Assembly (NCBI RefSeq): GCF_014251575.1
Contig: NZ_CP059191.1
Span: 558,001 to 622,000, forward strand
Length of the DNA: 64,000 bases
Source: Blattabacterium cuenoti
Lineage (GTDB): Bacteria > Bacteroidota > Bacteroidia > Flavobacteriales > Blattabacteriaceae
Direction of reading: 5' to 3'
Shown here: in pieces, positions 1 through 8,987 of the stretch
Numbering within the stretch: position 1 is the first letter of the stretch
How the letters are laid out: each line of letters opens with the position of its first letter
Translations under genes and position numbers: made by a program
The notes under the pieces: generated by a model
What the model saw: the letters and a program-made list of their open reading frames with translations, nothing else
Databases searched by the model: none
What the model was told of the DNA's origin: nothing

Positions 1-877
1 TCTCTCTCACAGGTGTGGTAATATAAACTAATTCTACAGATCTAATTAAAGATTCAATATTTTTTGGTTTTTTAAAAAGTTCTAAATAATGAATGTATCC
101 TATAATATTGTCTATATTATCTTTGTAAATCACTATTTTAGATAATCCACTTTCTGTGAAAAGATTACGAATATTATCCATAGAAGAAAATGTAAGATTA
201 GAAGAAACGATCTCTTTTCTAGGTATCATACATTCTCTTGCTTTTTTTTCTGAAAAATCCAAAGCTTTATGAAAAATTTCAATTTCAGATTCTATAATCT
301 CTTTTCCCTTTCCCTTAATATTGTTTTCCATATTCTCTGATAGAAAATAAATTAAATCTTCTTTATCAAAAATTTTCTTTTTATCATTTTCTTTTTCTCC
401 TAAAATTTTTAGAAAAACATTAGAAATCCAAATAACAGAGTTAGTAATAGGAGAAAAAATCTTACATATAATATATACGGGAACAATAAATAAATTCAAT
501 AATTCATTTGAATATACACTAAATATTATTTTAGGAATAAATTCTCCAACAATTAAAATAACAGTAGCGGAAAAAACCGTTTCTAAAAAAATTATCCATA
601 AAGAATTATCCAAAAATTCTTTTGGTAAAATAGAAAAAAATAATTTTCCCATATAAATCCCATATATAACTAAAGATATGGTGTTCCCAATTAGCATTGT
701 AGTTATAAATTTTTTAGGATTACTAATGCTTTTATAAAGAATTTTAGAACGAAACGATCCTCTTTTCTTTTCCAATTCTATTCGAAATAGACTAGAAGAA
801 ATTAAAGCCATTTCCATCCCAGAAAAAAAAGCAGATACAAGTATAGTAATAAAAACTATACTAATATGAAAAATCAT
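1..877 (-). CDS. Hemolysin-family CNNM/CorC membrane protein (partial, C-terminus beyond left edge)
   Basis: Reading from the ATG at 877 gives a membrane-embedded N-terminal CNNM (DUF21) domain starting with a long hydrophobic helix ending FFSGMEMALIS, the usual opening of this family, followed by further membrane segments. At about residue 216 comes the linker motif MIPRKE, which in CorC/CNNM proteins precedes the paired CBS domains; CBS sequence continues to the window edge. The family is implicated in divalent-cation efflux or membrane integrity; the substrate here cannot be read. The start overlaps the stop of lptC as ATGA (874-877), so the two are translationally coupled. The lptC neighbour is the usual flavobacterial arrangement. 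GldE, a gliding-motility paralogue, is an alternative, but context favours the general hemolysin family. Confidence 0.85.
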   Translation of the reverse strand, partial: MIFHISIVFITILVSAFFSGMEMALISSSLFRIELEKKRGSFRSKILYKSISNPKKFITTMLIGNTISLVIYGIYMGKLFFSILPKEFLDNSLWIIFLETVFSATVILIVGEFIPKIIFSVYSNELLNLFIVPVYIICKIFSPITNSVIWISNVFLKILGEKENDKKKIFDKEDLIYFLSENMENNIKGKGKEIIESEIEIFHKALDFSEKKARECMIPRKEIVSSNLTFSSMDNIRNLFTESGLSKIVIYKDNIDNIIGYIHYLELFKKPKNIESLIRSVELVYITTPVRE

Positions 878-1356
878 ATTGGTAAAGTCCCACTAATATT
901 TTTTAATTTAATTTTTTTGAAATCTTCAGAAACTTCTATTCCATTTGTTGCATGTAATATAGTTCCATCTGAATTATATATCATTGTATACTTTTCATTA
1001 AATATTTTTTTCTGTTTTCTATTCCAGAAAATTTCTTCAGTTTTCACAAAGTATCCATTAGAATTCATAATTTTAATATTTCCTTTAATATGATAGATTA
1101 TTTTTCCAATTGATTTAACCCAATCTGCTTTAAGATAAGTATATTTATTGGTATTATTTTCATAAATAAATAAGTAAAACCCATTCGGAAATAAGGTGTA
1201 AGAAGTATATTCTTTGATGAGAGGTGAATACAGAAAAATTCTCAATAAACCATTTTCTTTGTATAAAATACTTGTTTTAACGAAAATTTTTTTAGGTATT
1301 TTTTTTTTATTTTTTTTGATTAAAAATTCTTTTTTTTCGCAAGAAAAAACAAACAA
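874..1356 (-). CDS. lptC: LptC-like LPS-export lipoprotein (start codon uncertain)
   Basis: Matches the LptC/YrbK pattern: a repeating beta-strand pattern with GNIKIMNSNGYFVKTEEIFWN and later DGTILHATNGIEVSEDF, as in the periplasmic bridge component of the Lpt machine that passes LPS from LptBFG to LptA. The only canonical start, TTG at 1356, leaves just MFVFSC before the cysteine, too short for a signal peptide. The frame stays open upstream and reads NKSKSYTIIFFLLILFVFSC, a perfect lipoprotein signal with a V-F-S-C lipobox. The real start is therefore probably a non-canonical codon near 1404-1407 (two ATA codons). The gene ends in an ATGA overlap with the downstream CNNM gene. Function call moderate to good; the start is unresolved. 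Confidence 0.75.
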   Translation of the reverse strand: MFVFSCEKKEFLIKKNKKKIPKKIFVKTSILYKENGLLRIFLYSPLIKEYTSYTLFPNGFYLFIYENNTNKYTYLKADWVKSIGKIIYHIKGNIKIMNSNGYFVKTEEIFWNRKQKKIFNEKYTMIYNSDGTILHATNGIEVSEDFKKIKLKNISGTLPI

Positions 1357-1387
1357 AATTAATAAAAAAAATATGATTGTGTAACTT

Positions 1388-1417
1388 TTTGATTTATTAC
1401 TTATTATTGTATTTTTG
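1388..1417 (+). promoter_or_regulatory. Bacteroidota-type promoter for tRNA-Phe
   Basis: TTTG at 1388-1391 and TATTTTTG at 1410-1417 match the Bacteroidota -33 (TTTG) and -7 (TAnnTTTG) elements with an 18-nt spacer. The box ends 8 nt before the tRNA, so the leader would be only a few bases. It lies over the upstream coding extension of lptC on the other strand. Confidence 0.55.
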
Positions 1418-1425
1418 TTTACTAT

Positions 1426-1498
1426 GGTATCTTAGCTCAGTAGGTAGAGCAAAGGACTGAAAATCCTTGTGTCCCCGGTTCGATTCCGGGAGATACCA
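1426..1498 (+). tRNA. tRNA-Phe (GAA)
   Basis: A full cloverleaf can be drawn: acceptor GGTATCT/AGATACC, D arm with AGCTCAG and GAGC, anticodon stem AAGGA/TCCTT with loop CTGAAAA, and T arm CCCCGGTTCGATTCCGGGG. The anticodon GAA lies at 1459-1461. The discriminator base is A at 1498; no CCA is encoded. It sits alone on the plus strand between minus-strand lptC and skp genes. Confidence 0.97.
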
Positions 1499-1502
1499 CT
1501 TT

Positions 1503-2006
1503 TTATATTCCTAATTCTTTTTTAACTTCCTCTGTTATATCTTTTCCTTTATTAACCAAAACTCCTTTTCCAGGACTACAATCATCAACTCTCACAATAT
1601 TTTTATCTTTTTCTATTACTTTATAAATTGCATTTTCTATTTTCTTATATATAGGATTTAATAATTTATTTTGTTTTTTGGTTAAATCATCAGATGCTGT
1701 TTTTTGATATGCATGAGCTCTTGCTTGCAAAATTTCTAGTTCTTTTTTAAGAATTGGATTTTTATTTTTTTGAAATTTTTCTGCTTTTTTGTGAAATTCT
1801 TTTGATAATTTATCTAGTATATTTTCATGCATTTTACTAATTCTATCTAATTCTCTCTGAGCATTAGAAAATTCTGGCATTTTTTCTATAATAATCATAC
1901 TATTAAGACAAACAATTTTTTGTTGACATTCTTTAAAAGAAGAAGAGTATGAATATCCAAATAAAAAGAAAAATAATAAAAAATAAAAAATTGTATTTTT
2001 TTTCAT
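1503..2006 (-). CDS. skp: OmpH/Skp-family periplasmic chaperone
   Basis: A 167-residue protein with a clear Sec signal (Lys-rich start, then a Phe/Leu-rich core to about residue 20), followed by a long charged helical region rich in Lys/Glu typical of the coiled-coil arms of Skp. Skp holds unfolded outer-membrane proteins in the periplasm and hands them to BamA. It lies 21 bp downstream of bamA on the same strand, as in other flavobacteria, which often carry two tandem copies; only one is present here. Sequence identity in this family is low, so the call rests on length, signal peptide, helical pattern and neighbour. Confidence 0.85.
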   Translation of the reverse strand: MKKNTIFYFLLFFFLFGYSYSSSFKECQQKIVCLNSMIIIEKMPEFSNAQRELDRISKMHENILDKLSKEFHKKAEKFQKNKNPILKKELEILQARAHAYQKTASDDLTKKQNKLLNPIYKKIENAIYKVIEKDKNIVRVDDCSPGKGVLVNKGKDITEEVKKELGI

Positions 2007-2027
2007 ATGATTTTTATATTTTGTTAA

Positions 2028-4532
2028 TTACAAATCTTTTCCTATAATGAAATGTGTTCTCCATTTTGATTGAGTTTTATTTGCTATATCAAGAGGGTAT
2101 CCAAAATCCACTCCTATAAATCCTATTGGATTCCAGAATAAACGAAATCCAAATCCAAAAGATTTATTCATTGTTAATGGATGAAAGTTTTTATAAGAAT
2201 CTCCTACATTTCCTCCTTCCATAAAAAAAATAGTCCAAATTTTAAAATTTGAAAAATCCTTGATTAAATAACGCATTTCCAAAATAAGTTTATTGTAAAT
2301 CACTCCTCCATAATTTGGAATTGAATATCTAAAATCCTTTGTTAGAAAAGGATATCCCCTTAACGGAATATGGTCTCTATTTTCTAATTTTGATTCAAAT
2401 AAATTATTTTGTACTCCACCTATATAAAATTTTTGAAATGGAAACAATTCTTTTGAATCATCATATTGTCCTAGATATCCAAATTCACCTCCTATTTTTA
2501 ATGCCATGTTTTTTATAATTTTTTTATACCAAGAAAAAATTATTTTCAATTTATAATACTCCATCCATTTCATTTTATTTTCATTATTATCCTTAAAAAT
2601 CATGGAGTATGGAAGAGTGAATATGCTATTCAATTGTATTTTTGATCCACTAAACGGAAATATGATATCTGGTTCAGTAGAAAGTCTTTGTAATGAAATC
2701 AAAAAGCTAAGATTGTGAAACCTATGTTTTTGATACAAATCGATTTTTTTTATATTGTAAATAAATTTATCGTAATCTATAGATGTTAAAATTTTTGAAT
2801 AAGGATCTAAAAAAGTTAAAAACTTATTTAAATTAACAGAAGTTCCTATTTTTTCTAAAAATTGTTTGTCTTCTATTTTAGCATTTTTATATATTTGAGA
2901 TAAAAAATAAAAATCTTCCTCATTTTTTATTTTCTTTATTGAATAATCTCCTTTCAAAATTAGGGATGTCGGATTTGTTTTTTCTATCCAAGGTTCTGTG
3001 AAAGAAAAACCATAGGACGTAAAATCTTTTCCTAATTGACTAAAAATAACTAATTTTTGTCCCTCTCCTTGAGGAATAGGATTCCATAATTTCCATTGAA
3101 AAAAGTTCTTAGAAGAAAAGTTTCCAAAATTTAACTTAAAATTTCCAATAATTTTTTTCATATCTTTTCCTCCAAATCCTCCATGAAATTGAAATTCATT
3201 AGTATTTTTTTCTACAACATGCCATTCTATATCTACAGAACTATTTTCTTTATTGGGCCTAATTTCAGAATATACTTTTTCGAAAAGGTTTAAATTTTCC
3301 AAATTTAATAAACTATATTTCAGTTTTTTAGGTGAAATAAGATCTCCTGGATAAGTTTTTAATTCTCTTCTAATTACATTATCTTTAGTTATTGAATTTC
3401 CTAATATTTCAACTTTATTTATATAAACAGGTTGATTTTCTTTGATTTTTATTTCCAAATCTATTTTATGGTCTATGACTCTCTTCTCTATCGGAATTAT
3501 ATTAACAAATAAATAGCCTAAATCTAAATAAGTATATAGAATGCTGGAAGGAAAATAAGCATTTAAAATATTTTTTTCGATTTCAATTTTGTTATAAATA
3601 TCTCCTTTTTTGTAAAAGAGAATATTTTTTAAATAATTTGTTTTTAGTTTTTTATTTCCTAAAAAATATACATTTCCTAAATAATATCTATTCCCCTCAA
3701 TCACTTTTATTTTTATTCCATAATTTCCAGATTTTTCTTTCCAAACAGAATCTAAAAATACTTGAATATCAATAAAACCCATTGATTGATACTTATCTGC
3801 GATATTTTTTAAATCTTTTACTATATTTTCTTGAACGAATAAATAAATGGATTTCTCTATGATTGGAATATAAAAACTTTTTTTTGTTTTGATCATTAGA
3901 TTTAGTAATTCTTTGTCCTTTACCACATGATTCCCCTCAAATAATATTTTTTCTATTCCAATTTTTTTTCCTTTGTCAACAAACAGATATAATCTATTTT
4001 TATTGTTTTCTCTGATTATTTCATTTCTTATATTAATTTCATTATATCCTTTTTTTATGTAATACTCTTGAATATCGTTTTTTATAGTTTGAATAAGATC
4101 ATCAGAAATTTTATCTCCAGATTTAATTTTCTTAATATTGGGAAATTGTTCTTTTCTAGTTCCTATTACTTTAACTTCATGAATTTCTATTAAATCTTCC
4201 AGTTCAAAAAATAAATCTATTTCATTTTGAGATATATCTTTTTTATAAATAGATATATTTCTAAATAGATTGCTTTTCCACAATTTTTGGATAGCATTAT
4301 CTATTCCATAAGAATCAATTAAATCTCCAGAATAAATACCAGATAAATCGGAAATAAAATGACTATCATATTTTGTTTTTCCCATTACATGAACTGACTT
4401 AACAACTAGATTTGAATTTAGATTTCTTGTAACATTAAAATTTTCTTTTTTCATAAAAGAGTAACCTTGTTGTACTTGCATTATTATCATTAATAAACAA
4501 AAAATGATTTTTAGAAAAATGTTTCTTTTCAT
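2028..4532 (-). CDS. bamA: Outer-membrane protein assembly factor BamA
   Basis: An 834-residue protein with an N-terminal signal peptide (about 1-25), a series of POTRA repeats to about residue 440, and a C-terminal Omp85 beta-barrel. The conserved barrel loop motif appears as LRGYP (RGY at about residue 725), followed by alternating hydrophobic strands such as SFGFGFRLFWNPIGFIGVDF and a C-terminal strand. BamA is the central insertase for outer-membrane beta-barrels. It is 12 bp downstream of uppS and 21 bp upstream of skp, consistent with one envelope operon nadK-uppS-bamA-skp. Length is within the usual range and no key segment is missing. Confidence 0.96.
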   Translation of the reverse strand: MKRNIFLKIIFCLLMIIMQVQQGYSFMKKENFNVTRNLNSNLVVKSVHVMGKTKYDSHFISDLSGIYSGDLIDSYGIDNAIQKLWKSNLFRNISIYKKDISQNEIDLFFELEDLIEIHEVKVIGTRKEQFPNIKKIKSGDKISDDLIQTIKNDIQEYYIKKGYNEINIRNEIIRENNKNRLYLFVDKGKKIGIEKILFEGNHVVKDKELLNLMIKTKKSFYIPIIEKSIYLFVQENIVKDLKNIADKYQSMGFIDIQVFLDSVWKEKSGNYGIKIKVIEGNRYYLGNVYFLGNKKLKTNYLKNILFYKKGDIYNKIEIEKNILNAYFPSSILYTYLDLGYLFVNIIPIEKRVIDHKIDLEIKIKENQPVYINKVEILGNSITKDNVIRRELKTYPGDLISPKKLKYSLLNLENLNLFEKVYSEIRPNKENSSVDIEWHVVEKNTNEFQFHGGFGGKDMKKIIGNFKLNFGNFSSKNFFQWKLWNPIPQGEGQKLVIFSQLGKDFTSYGFSFTEPWIEKTNPTSLILKGDYSIKKIKNEEDFYFLSQIYKNAKIEDKQFLEKIGTSVNLNKFLTFLDPYSKILTSIDYDKFIYNIKKIDLYQKHRFHNLSFLISLQRLSTEPDIIFPFSGSKIQLNSIFTLPYSMIFKDNNENKMKWMEYYKLKIIFSWYKKIIKNMALKIGGEFGYLGQYDDSKELFPFQKFYIGGVQNNLFESKLENRDHIPLRGYPFLTKDFRYSIPNYGGVIYNKLILEMRYLIKDFSNFKIWTIFFMEGGNVGDSYKNFHPLTMNKSFGFGFRLFWNPIGFIGVDFGYPLDIANKTQSKWRTHFIIGKDL

Positions 4533-4544
4533 GAATGCAAAAAG

Positions 4545-5276
4545 TTATTCAACGTTTCCAAAACGACGTTTTCTTTGTTGATAATTGATGATGGCTTCAA
4601 AGAAATCTTTTTTTCGAAAATCAGGCCACAAAATATTTGTAAAATACAGTTCTGCATAAGCAGATTGCCAAAGCAAAAAATTGCTAATTCGTTGTTCTCC
4701 GCTAGTCCTGATGATTAAATCGACATCTGGTAAATTTTTAGTATATAAATGATCTTGAAAAAAAGAATCGTCTATATCTCTTAATGAAAATAAACCATCG
4801 AAAACTTTTTTAGCGATATTTTTCGTTGCTCTTAAAATCTCTCTTCTAGCACTATAACTTAGTGCAAGAATCAAGGTACCAGATGTATTATGTTTGGTTT
4901 TTTTCATGAAAAAAAATAGTTCTTTTTGAATAACTTCGGAAAATTTTTCAATTTCTCCTATTGTAATAATTTTCACATCTCTTTCATGAATTTCTTCTAA
5001 ATGAATTTTTAAATTAGTATGAAATAAACGCATCAAATCATCTATTTCTTTCTTGGGCCTATTCCAATTTTCAGAAGAAAACACATATAAAGTCATATAA
5101 GGAATTCCCAATTCTTTACATCCATTTATAGTGTCTCTCACAGATTGTATTGCTTTTTCATGACCGAATGTTCTTAATTTTCCTTTTTTTTCGGCCCAAC
5201 GACCATTTCCATCCATAATAACAGCTACATGATGAGGAATATTATTATAATCTATTTTTTCTAATAAATTTTTCAT
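4545..5276 (-). CDS. uppS: Undecaprenyl (polyprenyl) diphosphate synthase
   Basis: A 243-residue cis-prenyltransferase. The catalytic Asp22 sits in VAVIMDGNGRW, and the family's C-terminal signature RTSGEQRISNFLLWQ and YAELYF is intact. The enzyme condenses FPP with IPP to make the C55 lipid carrier for peptidoglycan and other wall polymers. It lies between nadK (60 bp upstream) and bamA on the same strand. Its presence implies an isoprenoid supply; the only isoprenoid-precursor gene in the window is the frameshifted GHMP kinase at 6328-7256. Confidence 0.97.
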   Translation of the reverse strand: MKNLLEKIDYNNIPHHVAVIMDGNGRWAEKKGKLRTFGHEKAIQSVRDTINGCKELGIPYMTLYVFSSENWNRPKKEIDDLMRLFHTNLKIHLEEIHERDVKIITIGEIEKFSEVIQKELFFFMKKTKHNTSGTLILALSYSARREILRATKNIAKKVFDGLFSLRDIDDSFFQDHLYTKNLPDVDLIIRTSGEQRISNFLLWQSAYAELYFTNILWPDFRKKDFFEAIINYQQRKRRFGNVE

Positions 5277-5336
5277 AAAAAATCATAAATCCATCTTTGG
5301 ACAAAGATATAAATAAAAAATAAAGATTTTTTACAT

Positions 5337-6221
5337 TCAATTTCTTTGATCCATTCCCCATAAAAGTTTTTCTCGCAATGTTTTATAATAAGTATTCTTT
5401 CCTTCTTGAAGAAGATAAATATAAAAAGGAGCTTTTTGGATATACAATTCATTCTCTTTCTTCAGAGAAGTAAGTCTAGTATCCATAGATAAAGAATAAG
5501 ATTTAACACGACTATGTATTTTCAAATGAATTTTTTGATGATCTGATATAATTAATGGACGTGAAAATAGATTATGTGGAGATATAGGAGTAAGAACAAA
5601 ATTCTTATTATCAGGACTAATAATAGGACCTCCACAACTCAAAGAATATCCAGTTGATCCAGTCGGAGTAGAAATAATCAATCCATCTGCCCAATAAGAA
5701 GTCAGAAATTCATTATCAATATAAGCATCTATAGTGATCATAGAAACTGTTTCTTTGCGAAGAATAACAATTTCATTTAGTGCAAAATTAAAAAACTGAT
5801 GATGATCAGTTATTGAAGTTTCCAACCACAATAAACTTCTAGGCATTATATGAAGTTTTCTATTGAAAATTTGATCTATTTTTTGAATAAATATATCTTT
5901 ATTGAAAGTGGCCAAAAAACCTAGATTTCCTGTATTTACTCCAACTATAGGAATTCCAGAATCTCTGATCAATGTAATAGCAGATAAAATAGTTCCATCT
6001 CCTCCAAAAGTAAACATTAAACTGAAATCCTTAGTTAATTCTTTATAATGAGAAAATACAGGAAAATCTAAATTTTTAAATTCTTCAAAAGAGGACAAAA
6101 CGTCAAAAAATGATTTTTCAATATGAATTTCTATTGAATGACTACATGCATAGCCTATGAACTGATTTAAATATGGTATATTTTTTTCTCCAAATTTCTG
6201 TCCATATACGGCTATTTTCAT
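5337..6221 (-). CDS. nadK: NAD kinase
   Basis: A 294-residue protein with the diagnostic GGDGT motif (residues 73-77) and NTGNLGFLA downstream, plus TPTGSTGYSLSCGGPI in the C-terminal half. It phosphorylates NAD to NADP. It is the first gene of the minus-strand run nadK-uppS-bamA-skp; the promoter should lie in the divergent 106-bp gap shared with the GHMP kinase. Start ATG at 6221 gives the usual N-terminus MKIAVYG. Confidence 0.97.
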   Translation of the reverse strand: MKIAVYGQKFGEKNIPYLNQFIGYACSHSIEIHIEKSFFDVLSSFEEFKNLDFPVFSHYKELTKDFSLMFTFGGDGTILSAITLIRDSGIPIVGVNTGNLGFLATFNKDIFIQKIDQIFNRKLHIMPRSLLWLETSITDHHQFFNFALNEIVILRKETVSMITIDAYIDNEFLTSYWADGLIISTPTGSTGYSLSCGGPIISPDNKNFVLTPISPHNLFSRPLIISDHQKIHLKIHSRVKSYSLSMDTRLTSLKKENELYIQKAPFYIYLLQEGKNTYYKTLREKLLWGMDQRN

Positions 6222-6293
6222 TTTAATTTTTCTTAAAAAACTAAAAGAAAATTACGAAATTAAATATTCAAAAAAAATTAATTCAGTTTTTAT

Positions 6294-6301
6294 TAAATTT
6301 G
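6294..6301 (+). promoter_or_regulatory. Candidate -7 element for the GHMP kinase gene
   Basis: TAAATTTG matches TAnnTTTG and lies 26 bp before the ATG at 6328, in the divergent gap with nadK. No convincing -33 TTG is visible at the expected distance. That the broken gene keeps a plausible promoter fits continued expression. Confidence 0.35.
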
Positions 6302-6327
6302 TCGACTAAGGAAAAAAGAAAAATAAT

Positions 6328-7256
6328 ATGAAAGAATCTTTATTTCCTGCAAAAGTTTTGTTATTTGGAGAATATGGAATTCTAGAAAATTCTAGTGGAC
6401 TTTCTATCCCTCATGATTTTTATAAAGGAACTTTAAAATTTCATTCTGTACTTAATAAAGATATTTTATGTTCTAATCATGAAATTAAAAAATATTATAA
6501 TTTCTTATCTATTTTAGAAAAAAAAAACTAATTTTAACAAAATTAGATCTAAAAAAACTGCGTGAAGATATACAATGTGGATTATCTTTTCATTCAAATA
6601 TACCTCAGGGGTATGGAATAGGAAGTTCTGGAGCATTAGTTGCAGCCATTTATGACAAATATGCAAAAAATAAATTCAAAAAATGTTTAAAAAATGAAAA
6701 TATAATAATTTTGAAAAAAATATTTAGTCAAATGGAATCTTTTTTTCATGGAAAAAGTTCCGGAATAGATCCTTTGATTTGCTATCTAAACTTGCCTATA
6801 CTCATTCGTTCAGAAACAGATATATCCACAATCGGAATTCCCAAAAAAAACAAAGGAGAAGGAGCTATTTTTTTATTAAATTCTGGTATTCCTAGCAACA
6901 CTTCTTCTATGATCAAATTTTTTTTTGGAAAATTAAAACACGATAAATTCAAGAAAATTCTAAAAGAAGAATTTATAAAATATAATGAAAAATGTATTGA
7001 AGCTTTTTTAAAAGAAGATTTCAAAATTTTATTAAAACATGTTAAACAACTTTCTACCTGGGTTTTTCATCACTTTCGTCCCATGATTCCAAAAAATTTC
7101 CGTAAAATATGGAAAGAAGGAATATTTAATAATATTCATTATTTAAAATTGTGTGGATCTGGAGGAGGAGGATTTTTTTTGGGATTTACTCCAAATTATG
7201 ACCTTTCGAGAAAAAAATTGGAAAAATACACAATGGAAGTCCTTTTTCGTTTTTAA
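6328..7256 (+). pseudogene. GHMP kinase, mevalonate-kinase-like, split by a frameshift at an A10 run
   Basis: Two reading frames join into one GHMP kinase of about 309 residues. The first (6328-6531) has the N-terminus PAKVLLFGEYGILENSSGLS. The second carries the ATP loop GYGIGSSGALVAA, the HGKSSGIDP segment and the C-terminal LCGSGGGGFFLGF motif. The break is at ten A (6518-6527): the first frame stops at TAA 6529-6531. Adding one A, or a -1 slip, continues directly into ILTKLDLKKLREDIQCG, which is uninterrupted to 7256. Everything else looks intact, so the lesion is very recent, a sequencing error, or is bypassed by slippage. I recall this flavobacterial group as mevalonate kinase next to an RsuA-type pseudouridine synthase, as here; substrate not proven. 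Confidence 0.8.
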
Positions 7257-7258
7257 TT

Positions 7259-7969
7259 ATGCATCATAATAAAATTAGACTAAATCATTACTTATCTAAT
7301 GCAGGAATTTCTTCCAGAAGAAAAGCCGATGAACTTATTCAATCTGGAGCTATAGAAGTTAATGGAAAACCTATTTGTAAATTAGGAACTATCATTCATA
7401 CAAATGATATTGTCACATTTCATGGATCAAAAATTAAAATTCAAAACAAAATTTATATATTACTTAATAAACCCAGAGGTTTTATCACTACAACAAAGGA
7501 TCCATTTAACAGAAAAACAGTAATGAATTTAATTCCAAATTTTTCTAAATACAAAATTTTTCCAGTAGGAAGATTAGATTATTCGACTACTGGAGTATTG
7601 CTTCTCACAAATGATGGATTCTTAGCTGAAAAACTAACTCATCCAAAATATAATGTCAAAAAGATATATCATGTATCATTAAACAAAGAAATTAAGAATG
7701 AAGATTTAGACAAAATTAGAAAAGGGAAAATATATTTAAAAGAAGGAAAGGTTAAAGTGATTTTTGTAAATAAAAGTCATTCAAAAAATCAAATCAAAAT
7801 AGGATTATATATCGGATGGAATAGAATTATTAAACGGATCTTTAAAAAATTAGATTATCAAGTAATTCAATTGGATAGAATCAATTTTGGTGGATTATCC
7901 AAGAAAAATATTAAGACAGGGAATTGGTGTTTTTTAAATCAAAAAGAAGTAAAAAATATAATAAAATGA
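7259..7969 (+). CDS. RsuA/RluB-family pseudouridine synthase
   Basis: A 236-residue protein with an N-terminal S4 RNA-binding domain (IRLNHYLSNAGISSRRKADELI) and the catalytic motif GRLDYSTTGVLLLTNDG, with catalytic Asp107. Members convert specific uridines of 16S or 23S rRNA to pseudouridine; the RluB/RluE/RluF/RsuA choice cannot be settled from sequence alone, although 23S (RluB-like) is usual for flavobacteria. It starts 3 bp after the GHMP kinase stop and overlaps aroQ by ATGA (7966-7969), so all three share a transcript. Confidence 0.92.
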   Translation: MHHNKIRLNHYLSNAGISSRRKADELIQSGAIEVNGKPICKLGTIIHTNDIVTFHGSKIKIQNKIYILLNKPRGFITTTKDPFNRKTVMNLIPNFSKYKIFPVGRLDYSTTGVLLLTNDGFLAEKLTHPKYNVKKIYHVSLNKEIKNEDLDKIRKGKIYLKEGKVKVIFVNKSHSKNQIKIGLYIGWNRIIKRIFKKLDYQVIQLDRINFGGLSKKNIKTGNWCFLNQKEVKNIIK

Positions 7970-8397
7970 AAAAAATAACCATCATCAATGGTCCTAATTT
8001 AAATCTTTTAGGAAAACGAGAAACAGAATTATACGGAACTGAAAATTTTTTAGATTATCTCGATAAAATAAGAAAAAAAAAACTTTTCTCTAATATAGAA
8101 ATTCTTTATTATCAAAACAATAGTGAAGGTAAAATTATAGATATTTTGCATTCTTTAGGATTTCAATCGGATGGCATTGTATTGAATGCAGGAGCCTACA
8201 CTCACACTTCTATAGGAATTGCTGATGCAATCAAATCTATACCAGCTCCGGTTATAGAAATTCATATTTCCAATATTCATTCAAGAGAATCTTTCAGAAA
8301 AAAATCATTTCTTTCTCCCGTGTGTAAAGGAACAATTTTTGGTTTTGGTTTAAAATCCTATGAATTAGGAATATTTAGTTTTTGTTTACAGGATTGA
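7966..8397 (+). CDS. aroQ: 3-dehydroquinate dehydratase, type II
   Basis: A 143-residue protein starting MKKITIINGPNLNLLG. The type II signature GPNLNLLGKRETELYG includes the catalytic Tyr, and the later VIEIHISNIHSRESFR carries the catalytic His and Arg. It dehydrates 3-dehydroquinate in the shikimate pathway. The start at 7966 is preferred over an upstream in-frame ATG because it gives the family N-terminus and forms an ATGA overlap with the preceding gene. Its last 40 bp overlap the convergent engB. Confidence 0.96.
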   Translation: MKKITIINGPNLNLLGKRETELYGTENFLDYLDKIRKKKLFSNIEILYYQNNSEGKIIDILHSLGFQSDGIVLNAGAYTHTSIGIADAIKSIPAPVIEIHISNIHSRESFRKKSFLSPVCKGTIFGFGLKSYELGIFSFCLQD

Positions 8398-8987
8398 TGA
8401 AAATCGTTTAGTTTTTTTTTAATATATTTAACAATATTATTTATTCCATCTTTTCTCTTTGCGGAAACTTTAAACCAACTAGGCATAGTTAAACCATTTT
8501 TTTTAATTTTTTCGATACAAAAAGAAATATTTTTTTCAATAAATTGATGATTCAATTTATCTGTTTTTGTAAAAACAATGCAAAAATTCGTTTTTTTACT
8601 GTTTAATTTTTGCATGAAATCCAAATCTATTTTTTGTATAACAAATCTACAATCTATTAATAGAAATAAACAAACAAGATTCTTTCTATGAAAAATATAA
8701 TCTACAATTAATTTTTGTGTTTTTTTTTTTACTTTTTTTTCTGAAAAAAATCCATATCCCGGCAAATCGATCAAATACCATCGATCATTGATTAAAAAAT
8801 GATTGATATATTGAGTCCTCCCAGGATAAGAAGAAACTTTAGCTATTTTTTTTCTTCCAGCTATGCAATTTATTAAACTAGATTTTCCAACATTAGAACG
8901 TCCTGCAAAAGCATATTCAGGAAAATTATCAATGAACATGTTGATTTTTTTTGAACTTCCTTTAAATTTTACAGAAAAAATTTTCAT
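8358..8987 (-). CDS. engB: Ribosome-biogenesis GTPase EngB/YsxC
   Basis: About 209 residues with G1 GRSNVGKS (29-36), the switch region VSSYPGRTQYINHF, G3 DLPGYG, G4 TKTD and a G5-like SAKRKDG. EngB assists 50S subunit assembly. I chose ATG at 8987 over the upstream ATG at 8999 because it gives the family N-terminus MKIFSVKF. The gene overlaps the upstream hydrolase by 26 bp and the convergent aroQ by 40 bp. An in-frame run of eleven A lies within the coding strand at 8720-8730 (KKVKKKTQK). Confidence 0.95.
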   Translation of the reverse strand: MKIFSVKFKGSSKKINMFIDNFPEYAFAGRSNVGKSSLINCIAGRKKIAKVSSYPGRTQYINHFLINDRWYLIDLPGYGFFSEKKVKKKTQKLIVDYIFHRKNLVCLFLLIDCRFVIQKIDLDFMQKLNSKKTNFCIVFTKTDKLNHQFIEKNISFCIEKIKKNGLTMPSWFKVSAKRKDGINNIVKYIKKKLNDFHQSCKQKLNIPNS

